Source: an uncultured Collinsella sp.
GTDB lineage: Bacteria; Actinomycetota; Coriobacteriia; Coriobacteriales; Coriobacteriaceae
Direction: 5' to 3'
NCBI GenBank assembly: GCA_902491055.1
Contig: CABUGI010000076.1
Span: forward strand, 1-8,924
Length of the DNA: 8,924 nt
The notes under the pieces were generated by a model. The model worked only from the letters and a program-made list of their open reading frames with translations, did not search any database and was not told where the DNA came from. Below, one piece after another: positions 1-6,336 of this stretch; the first letter of the stretch is position 1, and every line of letters starts with the position of its first letter. The position numbers were made by a program, and so were the translations under genes.

Positions 1-587
1 GGATATCGGACACAGGGGCCGCAAGGGCCCTTACACCAACTTTCTCGACACTACCTGAGTTAATATTGCCGGTTTATTCCTCTAGGCAGTGTTTTAATCA
101 TTGCGCCTTCTGCACCATTCCCGGTGCTACCGGTGGTTGTTACCGAAAGATGCCTATATCGAGAGTATTTGAAATAATGTGTCGGTTAAATGAAAAATAC
201 GGCACGAGAGTTTTCTCTTTTGTGGATGAAACATTCGAAGGCAAAAGAATGGAGCAACTCGCGGATGAAATAAACGCATCGGGAAAAACGTTTTTCTGGC
301 ATGGAGAAACGAGGTTCTCTCCAACCCTAAGTACAGACGTTTTCAACAAGATATACCAAAGTGGATGTAGGCAGATTCAGTTTGGCCTCGAGTCATACAA
401 CCAAAGAGTTCTTGATCTAATGAAGAAGAACACGAGAGTTGATTGGATTGATCGCAATATCCATGATTGTCTCAATGCGGGTATTCCTGTTCATCTATTC
501 TTTATGATTGGCTTTCCGACCGAAACTAAAGAAGAGGCTCTGAACACCTTAGCTTATACAGAGAATGTTTTGAATTATTCAAAATAG
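1..587 (+). CDS. Radical SAM enzyme (B12-binding type), 5'-truncated, ends at in-frame TAG
   Basis: The frame is open from base 3, so the gene starts upstream of the window. The TTG at 66 is not a credible start because family-like sequence (TPTF, then PELILPVYSSR) precedes it. The CxxxCxxC motif for the [4Fe-4S] cluster is CFNHCAFC, with Cys codons at 90, 102 and 111. Further family marks are FVDETF, FGLESYNQRVLDLMKK and GIPVHLFFMIGFPTET, typical of the TIM-barrel core of radical SAM enzymes that carry an N-terminal cobalamin domain; that domain would lie outside the window. Such enzymes make a 5'-deoxyadenosyl radical and often methylate or rearrange unactivated carbons. The frame stops at TAG 585-587 but resumes immediately in phase, so this and the next entry are halves of one gene. 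Between TPTFSTLP and ELILP there seem to be several residues fewer than usual. AT-rich compared with the genes after 1788. The substrate may be the small peptide encoded at 1489. Confidence 0.8.
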   Translation, partial: ISDTGAARALTPTFSTLPELILPVYSSRQCFNHCAFCTIPGATGGCYRKMPISRVFEIMCRLNEKYGTRVFSFVDETFEGKRMEQLADEINASGKTFFWHGETRFSPTLSTDVFNKIYQSGCRQIQFGLESYNQRVLDLMKKNTRVDWIDRNIHDCLNAGIPVHLFFMIGFPTETKEEALNTLAYTENVLNYSK

Positions 588-638
588 GTATGTGGTGTTC
601 CATATTCCACGAGAGGATTTACGAATTTTGGTCTCGTT

Positions 639-1475
639 ATGGGGTCGGATGTTTGGAATCATCCCGATAAGTATGGTGTCTCTGTAATGCCGAAGTCCCA
701 ATATGAGGATTTGCGCCTCGAAGTGGATTATGTTTCAGGCACTGGTTTAACTTTAAATGAAGCAAAATCCTTATCTGATGAGCATCATATTGATTTTTAT
801 ATGCAAGAAGTCATAAACGGTAGCGACACAATTGACTTGCCCCAGCGGCTTCATATTTCAGAGGTGACCTGGATCCTAGATTCTATTCACGCTGTCAGGT
901 ATAAGGGACATTTGACCAAAGTAAAGCGACGGCTGACTAGTCTAAATCCAGCTGATCGAATCTGGCTGGATTCCAAGACCTCTGTCGTGCTCGTTGAGCC
1001 ATTTGCCTACTTCTATAATTCTGAATACCATCATGTCTATGCTGTTTCCCAGTTGGTATACCTTAAGTTGGCCCGTTTATTGGAGGCCGATTGTAGCATT
1101 TCTCTTATCCTTGATCAGGGCGATCTCGAGCTGACAAGGGCGATAGAAGAACTGTTGCATTATGGATTGCTGAATACAGATATCGATGCCGATTATGTAA
1201 TGCACGATAATGGTTTTCAATTGGTTAAAAGTTCGTTTGTGAAAGAAGTCGGACGCTCAAAAGAGGGGTTAAGAGTACTGCTGAGTTGTGCCACCCATAG
1301 AATGTGTGCGGTTAATGATTTTTCGTTCGCTTTGCTTTCGTTGTTTGAAAAGCCGATTACTAAGAACGAGGTGCGCGACATTTTGAAAAAAGAGGGACTA
1401 TCGGCAAGCGAGGAGCAATTAAACAAGTTGGTTGATAATTGCATGAAAGCAGATATACTACAATTGATTAGATAG
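639..1475 (+). CDS. C-terminal half of the interrupted radical SAM gene, with tandem winged-helix/PqqD-like domains
   Basis: In the same frame as the upstream half. The open frame restarts at 588, directly after the TAG, and reads VCGVPYST then FTNFGLVMGSDVWNHP. The last stretch is the usual end of a B12-type radical SAM core (F-x-L-x-x-GS, then a P-x-x-YG motif). ATG 639 is the first ATG but has no Shine-Dalgarno and lies inside that conserved core, so it is probably not a natural start. Counting from this ATG, residues about 115-180 (PFAYFYNSEY to HYGLLN) and about 210-277 (LRVLLSCATH to ADILQL) each look like a PqqD/RRE-type winged helix: short beta strands, then helices ending in LL-x-x-GLL-like or M-x-x-ADIL-like turns. 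In RiPP systems such domains bind the leader of the precursor peptide; here that role is inferred. The stop is 13 bases before the 36-residue peptide ORF, so the two are co-transcribed. Whole gene: pseudogene, stop read-through, or sequencing error. Confidence 0.7.
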   Translation: MGSDVWNHPDKYGVSVMPKSQYEDLRLEVDYVSGTGLTLNEAKSLSDEHHIDFYMQEVINGSDTIDLPQRLHISEVTWILDSIHAVRYKGHLTKVKRRLTSLNPADRIWLDSKTSVVLVEPFAYFYNSEYHHVYAVSQLVYLKLARLLEADCSISLILDQGDLELTRAIEELLHYGLLNTDIDADYVMHDNGFQLVKSSFVKEVGRSKEGLRVLLSCATHRMCAVNDFSFALLSLFEKPITKNEVRDILKKEGLSASEEQLNKLVDNCMKADILQLIR

Positions 1476-1481
1476 AGGAGG
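1476..1481 (+). promoter_or_regulatory. Strong ribosome binding site for the 36-residue peptide
   Basis: AGGAGG, a full Shine-Dalgarno core, ends 7 bases before ATG 1489. It begins directly after the TAG stop (1473-1475) of the radical SAM gene. It is the best ribosome binding site in the window, which argues that the short downstream ORF is really translated, and strongly. Confidence 0.85.
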
Positions 1482-1488
1482 TTTCTGC

Positions 1489-1599
1489 ATGGACGTTATT
1501 AACAAAGATCTCTTGGAGCAGCTGAAAGAGTTTCAGGAAGAGGGCGTCGTGGTAGAAGTGTTCGACTTTGAGGACTACATGGATAAATTCTGCCATTAG
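1489..1599 (+). CDS. 36-residue peptide, candidate RiPP precursor
   Basis: ATG 1489 to TAG 1597-1599, 36 residues. The first half (MDVINKDLLEQLKEFQEEG) is charged and probably helical, like a RiPP leader. The second half begins VVVEV, continues FDFEDYMD and ends KFCH: rich in Asp/Glu and aromatics, with the only Cys next to the last residue. No signal peptide or membrane segment is visible. Three things mark it as a real gene: a perfect AGGAGG at 7 bases spacing, position 13 bases after a radical SAM gene with leader-binding-like domains, and an intrinsic terminator 24 bases after its stop. The natural reading is that the radical SAM enzyme modifies this peptide, perhaps by C-methylation or a crosslink in the second half. 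I do not recognise the peptide family. Alternatives: a small partner subunit or an orphan regulatory peptide. Confidence 0.7.
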   Translation: MDVINKDLLEQLKEFQEEGVVVEVFDFEDYMDKFCH

Positions 1600-1623
1600 T
1601 TTCGGAATTTACTCGCCTTGCTT

Positions 1624-1657
1624 AAAGGAGAAGTCGATTATCGATTTCTCCTTTTTT
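1624..1657 (+). terminator. Intrinsic terminator of the radical SAM/peptide unit
   Basis: A 14-bp stem (1624-1637 with 1641-1654, one G-T wobble at 1633/1645) closes a TTA loop, followed by a T run to 1657. It ends the AT-rich transcription unit and separates it from nadE. Confidence 0.9.
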
Positions 1658-1787
1658 AATTAAAGATATTTTTGAACTACATGCTCTTAGCACAGGTTGG
1701 CCTCTCAGTAAACTGGGAGGTTGCTTTGGCTAGTTAGAGATATGTGAACGTCCGTTAGACTGAATCTCAGGGTAGAAGGGGCCTCCA
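1658..1787. other. Intergenic junction between the AT-rich unit and nadE
   Basis: A 130-base gap over which composition shifts from AT-rich to GC-rich. It holds an 8-bp hairpin (1701-1708 with 1713-1720, TAAA loop, one T-G wobble) without a T tract. I found no convincing -35/-10 pair for nadE, and no tRNA or recognisable attachment site. AGAAGGGG at 1774-1781 is the likely nadE ribosome binding site. Confidence 0.5.
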
Positions 1788-3788
1788 GTGTCCAGATCAA
1801 CAAGGCAATGCTGCGTTTCGGCTAATAAGAACGATGGCTTTTTGCGTGTGGCGGCGGCGTCGCCGCAGATTCGCGTGGCCGATGTCGAGGGCAATGCCGA
1901 GGTTGCGTTAGCGGCTGTTCGCGCGGCTGTCGAGCGCGGCGTTCGCGCGCTGGTGCTGCCCGAGCTCAACTTGTGCGGCTATACCGCGGCCGACCTGTTC
2001 CATAACCGCACGCTGCTGCATGCCTGCGAGGCTGCTCTGGTGCATATCCTCGATGAGACTCGTGAGCTGCCGATTGTCTTTACCGTTGGCTTGCCCGTTG
2101 CGGTGGCAGAAAACATCTACAACTGCGCCGCCGTGTGCTGCGCGGGCGAGCTTTTGGGCCTTACGGCCAAGAAGTATCTGCCCAACTATGGCGAGTTCTA
2201 CGAGCGCCGCTGGTTTGCTCCGGCGCCCGCAGATCCTGTGTGGGTCGAGTTTGCCGGTCAGGGTCCGGTTCCGCTGGGTTCGGGGCTTGTCTACCGCTGC
2301 TGTGATGAGGGTGCTGAGGACCTGGTGCTGGGCGTCGAGGTCTGTGAGGACCTGTGGGTACCTGCGCCGCCCTCGACCGAGATGGCGCTTGCCGGTGCGA
2401 CGGTGATTCTCAACCCGTCGGCCTCGGACGAGATTATCGGCAAGGCAGACTATCGCCGCAGCCTCATCTCCAATCAGAGTGCGCGCCTGTACTGCGCCTA
2501 TGCCTATGCAGATGCGAGTGAGGGCGAGTCCACGACCGACATGGTCTTTGCGGGCGAGAACCTCGTCTACGAAAACGGATCTAAGCTCGCCGCCACGAAG
2601 CTCCTCACCTGCGATATGGCGGTGGCCGATGTCGATCTTGACCGCCTGGTTGCCGAGCGCCGTCGCTCGACGACGTGGACGCGCGCGGACGATGCGCCGG
2701 AGGCCACGACCGTTGAGTTTTCGTTTGAGGGCGTGCTGGCCAAAGAGCCTGTCCTGCGCGATGCCTGCGATATCGACCGTGTCTTCCCCCGCGCGCCTTT
2801 TGTGCCGGCCGACCACGGCGACCTGGCCGAGCGTTGCGAGACCATCCTCGATCTACAAACCGCCGGCCTCAAGACCCGCCTTGCCCATACGGGTACCAAG
2901 GCTGCAGTCATCGGTCTTTCGGGCGGCCTGGACTCCACGCTGGCACTGCTTGTGACCGTGCGTGCCTTCGATGCGCTGGGGCTGCCGCGTACGGGTATCA
3001 CGGCGGTCTCCATGCCAGGTTTTGGCACGACGCATCGCACCAAGTCGAATGCCGAGTCGCTCGCTCGCGACCTGGGTGTGAGCTTCCGCGAGGTTTCGAT
3101 CCACGCGGCTGTGGAGCAGCACTTCAAGGACATTGAGCACGATTCGGCCGTGCAGGACGTGACCTACGAGAACAGCCAGGCCCGCGAGCGTACGCAGATT
3201 CTGATGGACCTGGCCAACCAGGCTGGCGGCTTTGTCATCGGTACCGGCGACCTGTCGGAGCTGGCGCTCGGCTGGGCTACCTATAACGGCGACCACATGA
3301 GCATGTACGCCGTCAACGCGAGCGTGCCCAAGACGCTTGTGCGCCATCTGGTGCGCTATGCGGCTGATGTCTTTGGCGGGCGTATTGCCGAGGTCTTGCT
3401 CGATATCCTCGATACGCCGGTGTCCCCCGAGCTTCTGCCGCCCACGGGCGATGGCGAGATCGCACAGAAGACCGAGGATTTGGTGGGCCCGTACGAGCTG
3501 CACGACTACTTCCTCTACTACCTGCTGCGTTTTGGCTTTGAGCCGGGCAAGATCTACCGCATGGCGCTCAAGAGTTTCGAGGGCGTCTACGACGTCAAGA
3601 CCGTCCACACGTGGCTGCGTACGTTCTATCGTCGCTTCTTTGCCCAGCAGTTTAAGCGCAGCTGCCTGCCCGATGGTCCCAAGGTGGGCTCGGTGACGCT
3701 CAGCCCGCGCGGCGATTGGCGTATGCCGAGTGACGCCAGCTCGCGTTTGTGGCTTGCGCAGATCGACGCGCTCAATCCAATTGACTAA
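1788..3788 (+). CDS. nadE: Glutamine-dependent NAD+ synthetase
   Basis: Makes NAD+ from deamido-NAD+ (nicotinic acid adenine dinucleotide), ATP and glutamine, the last step of NAD synthesis, in the cytosol. It has 666 residues, normal for the two-domain form. Residues about 18-300 form a nitrilase-type glutaminase domain whose triad is visible as Glu59 (VLPELNLCGY), Lys128 (AKKYLPNYGEFYE) and Cys186 (GVEVCEDLW); these supply ammonia from glutamine. Residues about 345-650 form the synthetase domain, with PP-loop SGGLDS at 378-383 and the block GTGDLSELALGWATYNGDH at 485-503. The start is GTG 1788: an in-frame TAG lies at 1773-1775, AGAAGGGG precedes it by 6 bases, and the conserved GFLRVAAASP begins at residue 17. 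The stop is followed by a hairpin terminator at 3857, so it is probably transcribed alone. Its own ammonia source means it does not depend on free ammonium as the short NadE form does. Confidence 0.95.
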   Translation: MSRSTRQCCVSANKNDGFLRVAAASPQIRVADVEGNAEVALAAVRAAVERGVRALVLPELNLCGYTAADLFHNRTLLHACEAALVHILDETRELPIVFTVGLPVAVAENIYNCAAVCCAGELLGLTAKKYLPNYGEFYERRWFAPAPADPVWVEFAGQGPVPLGSGLVYRCCDEGAEDLVLGVEVCEDLWVPAPPSTEMALAGATVILNPSASDEIIGKADYRRSLISNQSARLYCAYAYADASEGESTTDMVFAGENLVYENGSKLAATKLLTCDMAVADVDLDRLVAERRRSTTWTRADDAPEATTVEFSFEGVLAKEPVLRDACDIDRVFPRAPFVPADHGDLAERCETILDLQTAGLKTRLAHTGTKAAVIGLSGGLDSTLALLVTVRAFDALGLPRTGITAVSMPGFGTTHRTKSNAESLARDLGVSFREVSIHAAVEQHFKDIEHDSAVQDVTYENSQARERTQILMDLANQAGGFVIGTGDLSELALGWATYNGDHMSMYAVNASVPKTLVRHLVRYAADVFGGRIAEVLLDILDTPVSPELLPPTGDGEIAQKTEDLVGPYELHDYFLYYLLRFGFEPGKIYRMALKSFEGVYDVKTVHTWLRTFYRRFFAQQFKRSCLPDGPKVGSVTLSPRGDWRMPSDASSRLWLAQIDALNPID

Positions 3789-3816
3789 GGTTGGCCAAAT
3801 TGAACCAATGCGGGGG

Positions 3817-3845
3817 TTGCAAGCGTTACACTTTTGCAATCTGAT
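3817..3845 (+). promoter_or_regulatory. Possible promoter/operator upstream of the aminotransferase
   Basis: TTGCAA (3817-3822), 17 bases, then TCTGAT (3840-3845) gives a weak sigma-70-like pair. A second TTGCAA lies at 3834-3839; TTGCAA is its own reverse complement, so the pair (11 bases apart) could also be a protein-binding site. It lies ahead of a terminator hairpin, so a transcript starting here would carry that hairpin in its leader. Weak evidence. Confidence 0.25.
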
Positions 3846-3856
3846 GGCCCGTATCG

Positions 3857-3888
3857 CGCGGCGCTCTTGTCGGAGCGCCGCGTTTTTT
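3857..3888 (+). terminator. Intrinsic terminator after nadE, just before the aminotransferase
   Basis: A perfect 10-bp GC-rich stem, CGCGGCGCTC (3857-3866) with GAGCGCCGCG (3873-3882), loop TTGTCG, then six Ts (3883-3888). It ends the nadE transcript. It also sits only 18 bases before the next start codon, so it could act as an attenuator for the aminotransferase if that gene's promoter lies upstream. Confidence 0.85.
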
Positions 3889-3906
3889 ATATCGAAAGGT
3901 GGCACC

Positions 3907-5070
3907 ATGCAGGCATCGCAGCGTCTCGACCGCTTTGGCGCGGAGGTCTTCGCCTCGCTCAACAACAAGCTTCTCGCGCTGAAGGCTCAGGGCAAGACCA
4001 TTTACAACATGAGCGTGGGCACGCCCGACTTTAAGCCGTACAATCACGTGGTCGAGGCACTCACGCAAGCAGCCCAAGATCCCGAGATGTGGAAGTATGC
4101 CCTGCGCGACCTGCCCGAGCTCAAGCAGGCTGTGTGCGATTACTATGAGCGCCGCTTTGGCGTTTCGGGCATTACGCCGTCCATGGTGCAGTCGTGCAAC
4201 GGCACGCAGGAAGGCGTGGGTCATTTGGGTCTGGCCCTGCTCGACCCGGGTGACACCATCCTGGTGCCCGATCCGTGCTACCCGGTCTTTGAGGCGGGTG
4301 CCAAGATCGCCGATGCCAAGCTCGAGTACTATCCGCTGATTGCCGAGCACAATTACCTGCCCTATGTGGCGGGTATCGATCCCGAGGTTGCCGATCGTGC
4401 CAAGTATATGATCGTGTCGCTGCCCGCCAACCCGGTGGGCTCGGTGGGCACGCCCGAGGTCTACGAGGAGATCATCGCTTTCGCCCGCGAGCACGACCTG
4501 CTCATCGTCCATGACAACGCATACTCCGACATCGTGTTCGACGGCGAGCCGGGCGGCAGCTTCTTGCAGTATCCCGGTGCGCTTGAGGTGGGCGTGGAGT
4601 TCTTCTCGCTCTCCAAGTCGTTTAACGTCACCGGTGCCCGCATCGGCTTTTTGGTCGGTCGCGAGGATGTGGTCTCGGCCTTTGCCAAGCTGCGCGGCCA
4701 GATCGACTTCGGTATGTTTTTCCCGATCCAGAAGGCTGCTATCGCCTGCCTGAACGGTCCGCGCGATGAGGTCGAGGCGCAGCGCCTGAAGTACCAGGAA
4801 CGTCGCGATGCCCTGTGCGACGGTCTTGAGGGCCTAGGCTGGGAGCGTCCCAACGCGCATGGCTCTATGTTTGTGTGGGCCAAGCTTCCCGGTGGTCGCA
4901 CCGATTCCATGGCGTTTTGCGAGGAGCTCATGGAGAAGGCCGGCGTTGTGGTGACGCCGGGCGCGAGTTTTGGTCCTTCGGGCGAGGGACACGTGCGCAT
5001 GGCGCTGGTCCTACCGCCCGATCAGATCGCTTTGGCTGTCGAGGCCATTCGCGAGGCGGGCCTGTATTAG
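3907..5070 (+). CDS. Class I/II PLP-dependent aminotransferase
   Basis: 387 residues, a fold-type I aminotransferase that moves an amino group between an amino acid and a 2-oxo acid using PLP, in the cytosol. The PLP lysine is Lys237 in FSLSKSFNVTGARIGFLVG. Other cofactor residues: Asn175 (LPANPVGS, a variant of the usual NPTG), Asp203 and Tyr206 (HDNAYSD), and Arg245. Arg364 (GHVRMALVLP) is the likely carboxylate-binding arginine. Overall it resembles the LL-diaminopimelate/alanine/aspartate aminotransferase group, but the substrate cannot be fixed from sequence alone, so I give no symbol. ATG 3907 is preceded by GAAAGGTGG (3894-3902). The frame is open further back to 3730, but that part overlaps nadE and the terminator and is not coding. 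No terminator hairpin follows at once; the next strong one is in the ldh leader (5214). Confidence 0.92.
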   Translation: MQASQRLDRFGAEVFASLNNKLLALKAQGKTIYNMSVGTPDFKPYNHVVEALTQAAQDPEMWKYALRDLPELKQAVCDYYERRFGVSGITPSMVQSCNGTQEGVGHLGLALLDPGDTILVPDPCYPVFEAGAKIADAKLEYYPLIAEHNYLPYVAGIDPEVADRAKYMIVSLPANPVGSVGTPEVYEEIIAFAREHDLLIVHDNAYSDIVFDGEPGGSFLQYPGALEVGVEFFSLSKSFNVTGARIGFLVGREDVVSAFAKLRGQIDFGMFFPIQKAAIACLNGPRDEVEAQRLKYQERRDALCDGLEGLGWERPNAHGSMFVWAKLPGGRTDSMAFCEELMEKAGVVVTPGASFGPSGEGHVRMALVLPPDQIALAVEAIREAGLY

Positions 5071-5152
5071 AAACCTATTTCGACTCGTCAATAGCTCGAA
5101 ACCGATTTCGCGCAGTTATTTTACGAATACTGCAAACAATTTCGGTAAACGG

Positions 5153-5182
5153 TCGATTTTTGGCTGCGAATAGGGGCATAAT
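5153..5182 (+). promoter_or_regulatory. Probable ldh promoter
   Basis: CATAAT at 5177-5182 matches the -10 consensus at 5 of 6 bases; TCGATT at 5153-5158 is a poor -35 at 18 bases spacing. The surrounding 5085-5185 stretch is the most AT-rich part of the core region. A start near 5189 would give a leader of about 80 bases with two hairpins. Confidence 0.4.
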
Positions 5183-5187
5183 CAAAG

Positions 5188-5246
5188 TCCCGATTGGATG
5201 TATTGGGATTACGACAAGCCGCTCGGGTCGTTCCCGGGCGGCTTGT
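5188..5246 (+). promoter_or_regulatory. Two-hairpin leader upstream of ldh (possible terminator/attenuator)
   Basis: Hairpin 1: TCCCGAT (5188-5194) with ATTGGGA (5202-5208), one wobble. Hairpin 2: a 14-bp stem (5214-5227 with 5233-5246, one T-G wobble, loop TCGTT), GC-rich in the middle and followed by TTGTGG, a weak T tract. Hairpin 2 may end the aminotransferase transcript, or it may act in the ldh leader, since it lies 25 bases before the ldh start and downstream of the best -10 box. G-rich GGGAG (5261-5265) after it is the ldh ribosome binding site. Confidence 0.55.
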
Positions 5247-5271
5247 TTGTGGAGTGAGATGGGAGTTTCTA

Positions 5272-6222
5272 ATGGTTAACGAGAAGAAGGTCGCTATTGT
5301 CGGCTGCGGTTTCGTCGGTTCGTCTTCGGCGTTCGCGCTGATGCAGAGCGGTCTGTTCTCCGAGATGGTCCTCATCGACGTGGACAAGAACCGCGCCGAG
5401 GGTGAGGCCCTGGATATCGCGCACGGCATGACGTTTGCCGAGCCGATGAAGATCTACGCCGGCGATTATTCCGATGTCGCCGACGCCGCCATGATCGTCG
5501 TCACCGCTGGCGCTGCCCAGAAGCCCGGTGAGACTCGCCTGGACCTGGTCAACAAGAACGTCAACATCTTTAAGTCCATTATCCCCGAGATTAAGAAGTC
5601 CGGCTTCGATGGCATACTGCTCATCGTCTCCAACCCGGTCGATGTTCTGACTTATGCCGCCATCAAGATGTCCGGCTTGCCCGAGGGCCATGTCATCGGC
5701 TCCGGCACCGTGCTCGACACCGGCCGTCTGCAGCAGATGCTCGGTGCCCACGTCGAGGTTGACCCGCGCGATGTCCAGGCCTACGTCATGGGTGAGCACG
5801 GCGACTCCGAGTTTGTCGCTTGGTCCAGCGCTCAGGTTGCCGGTGTTCCGCTGAACACCTTCTGTGAGCTTCACGGCCACCTGGAGCATGAGGCTGCCGA
5901 GAAGCGCATCGCCGAGGACGTCAAGAACTCCGCCTACACCATCATCGAGAAGAAGCACGCCACCTACTACGGTGTCGCTATGGCCGTCAAGCGCATCTGC
6001 ACTGCCGTCATGCGCGATGAGCAGACCGTTCTGCCTGTCTCCTCGCTCATGGTGGGCGAGTATGGCCTGTCCGATCTCGCCATCTCCATGCCGACCGTCG
6101 TTGGCCGCGACGGCGTTGTCTGCCGCGTCCCCGTGCCGCTGGACGATGACGAGCAGCATGAGCTCACCGTCTCCGCCAAGGCCCTGAAGGACATCATCGA
6201 CAGCGTCGATTTCTCCTGCTAA
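5272..6222 (+). CDS. ldh: L-lactate dehydrogenase
   Basis: 316 residues, the usual length. It reduces pyruvate to L-lactate with NADH, regenerating NAD+ for glycolysis in a fermenting cell. The Rossmann motif is GCGFVG (residues 11-16), with acidic Asp36 for the NAD ribose. The substrate loop AGAAQKPGETRLDL has Gln83 (Gln102 in standard numbering), which marks lactate rather than malate dehydrogenase. The remaining catalytic residues are visible: Asp149, Arg152 (TGRLQ), and His176 in MGEHGDSEF. Two residues after Arg152, where fructose-1,6-bisphosphate-activated LDHs carry Arg (Arg173), this protein has Gln154, so activation by FBP is probably weak or absent (inference). ATG 5272 was chosen because GGGAG sits 6 bases before it and the protein then begins VNEKKVAIVGCG. 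The longer open frame from 5194 runs through the leader hairpin and is not coding. A terminator follows, so it is a single-gene unit. Confidence 0.95.
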   Translation: MVNEKKVAIVGCGFVGSSSAFALMQSGLFSEMVLIDVDKNRAEGEALDIAHGMTFAEPMKIYAGDYSDVADAAMIVVTAGAAQKPGETRLDLVNKNVNIFKSIIPEIKKSGFDGILLIVSNPVDVLTYAAIKMSGLPEGHVIGSGTVLDTGRLQQMLGAHVEVDPRDVQAYVMGEHGDSEFVAWSSAQVAGVPLNTFCELHGHLEHEAAEKRIAEDVKNSAYTIIEKKHATYYGVAMAVKRICTAVMRDEQTVLPVSSLMVGEYGLSDLAISMPTVVGRDGVVCRVPVPLDDDEQHELTVSAKALKDIIDSVDFSC

Positions 6223-6253
6223 ATCAAGCTCGCTAGAGCGAAAAGCTACAATG

Positions 6254-6289
6254 AAGGCGTCCGGGTCCACACGGCCCGGGCGCCTTTTT
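6254..6289 (+). terminator. Intrinsic terminator after ldh
   Basis: A 12-bp stem, AAGGCGTCCGGG (6254-6265) with CCCGGGCGCCTT (6275-6286), one T-G wobble, 9-base loop, T run to 6289. It lies 31 bases after the ldh stop and abuts the first copy of the intergenic repeat. Confidence 0.9.
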
Positions 6290-6318
6290 GGTGCAAAGAA
6301 ACCTGACCCCAATGCACC
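6288..6318. repeat. REP-like intergenic repeat, copy 1
   Basis: It begins TTGGTGCAAAG, then AAACCTGACCCCAATGCACC. It matches 7501-7531 at 26 of 31 positions. Its ends GGTGCA and TGCACC are inverted, so it can form a 6-bp stem. On the reverse strand it reads GGGGTCAGGTT followed by TCTTTGCACC, a style seen in intergenic repeats associated with IS200-like (RAYT) transposases; that link is inference. It lies between the ldh terminator and the hydrolase ribosome binding site. Confidence 0.65.
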
Positions 6319-6336
6319 ATAGTTGATGGGAGGGCC

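Noticed and set aside
1690..1787. tRNA fragment, T-box or attachment site before nadE
   Set aside because: The 8-bp hairpin at 1701-1720 is suggestive, but no tRNA arms, specifier/antiterminator motif or matching direct repeat could be found.
3730..3906. Longer N-terminus for the aminotransferase from 3730
   Set aside because: It would overlap the end of nadE and translate through the terminator; ATG 3907 has its own ribosome binding site and the family length.
2853..3968. Long open frame on the minus strand opposite nadE (371 codons)
   Set aside because: A shadow of GC-rich nadE codons; it contains no recognisable motif and runs across the terminator at 3857, while nadE on the other strand has complete catalytic motifs.
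5071..5187. Rex (NADH-sensing repressor) operator before ldh
   Set aside because: Looked for TTGTGA-N6-TCACAA-like dyads; none is present with a reasonable match.
5194..5271. Longer N-terminus for LDH from 5194
   Set aside because: It would translate the leader hairpins; ATG 5272 has GGGAG at 6 bases and gives a normal LDH N-terminus.
5269..6312. Long open frame on the minus strand opposite ldh (347 codons)
   Set aside because: Low-complexity G/D/V-rich translation with no motifs; it exactly mirrors ldh and crosses the ldh terminator.
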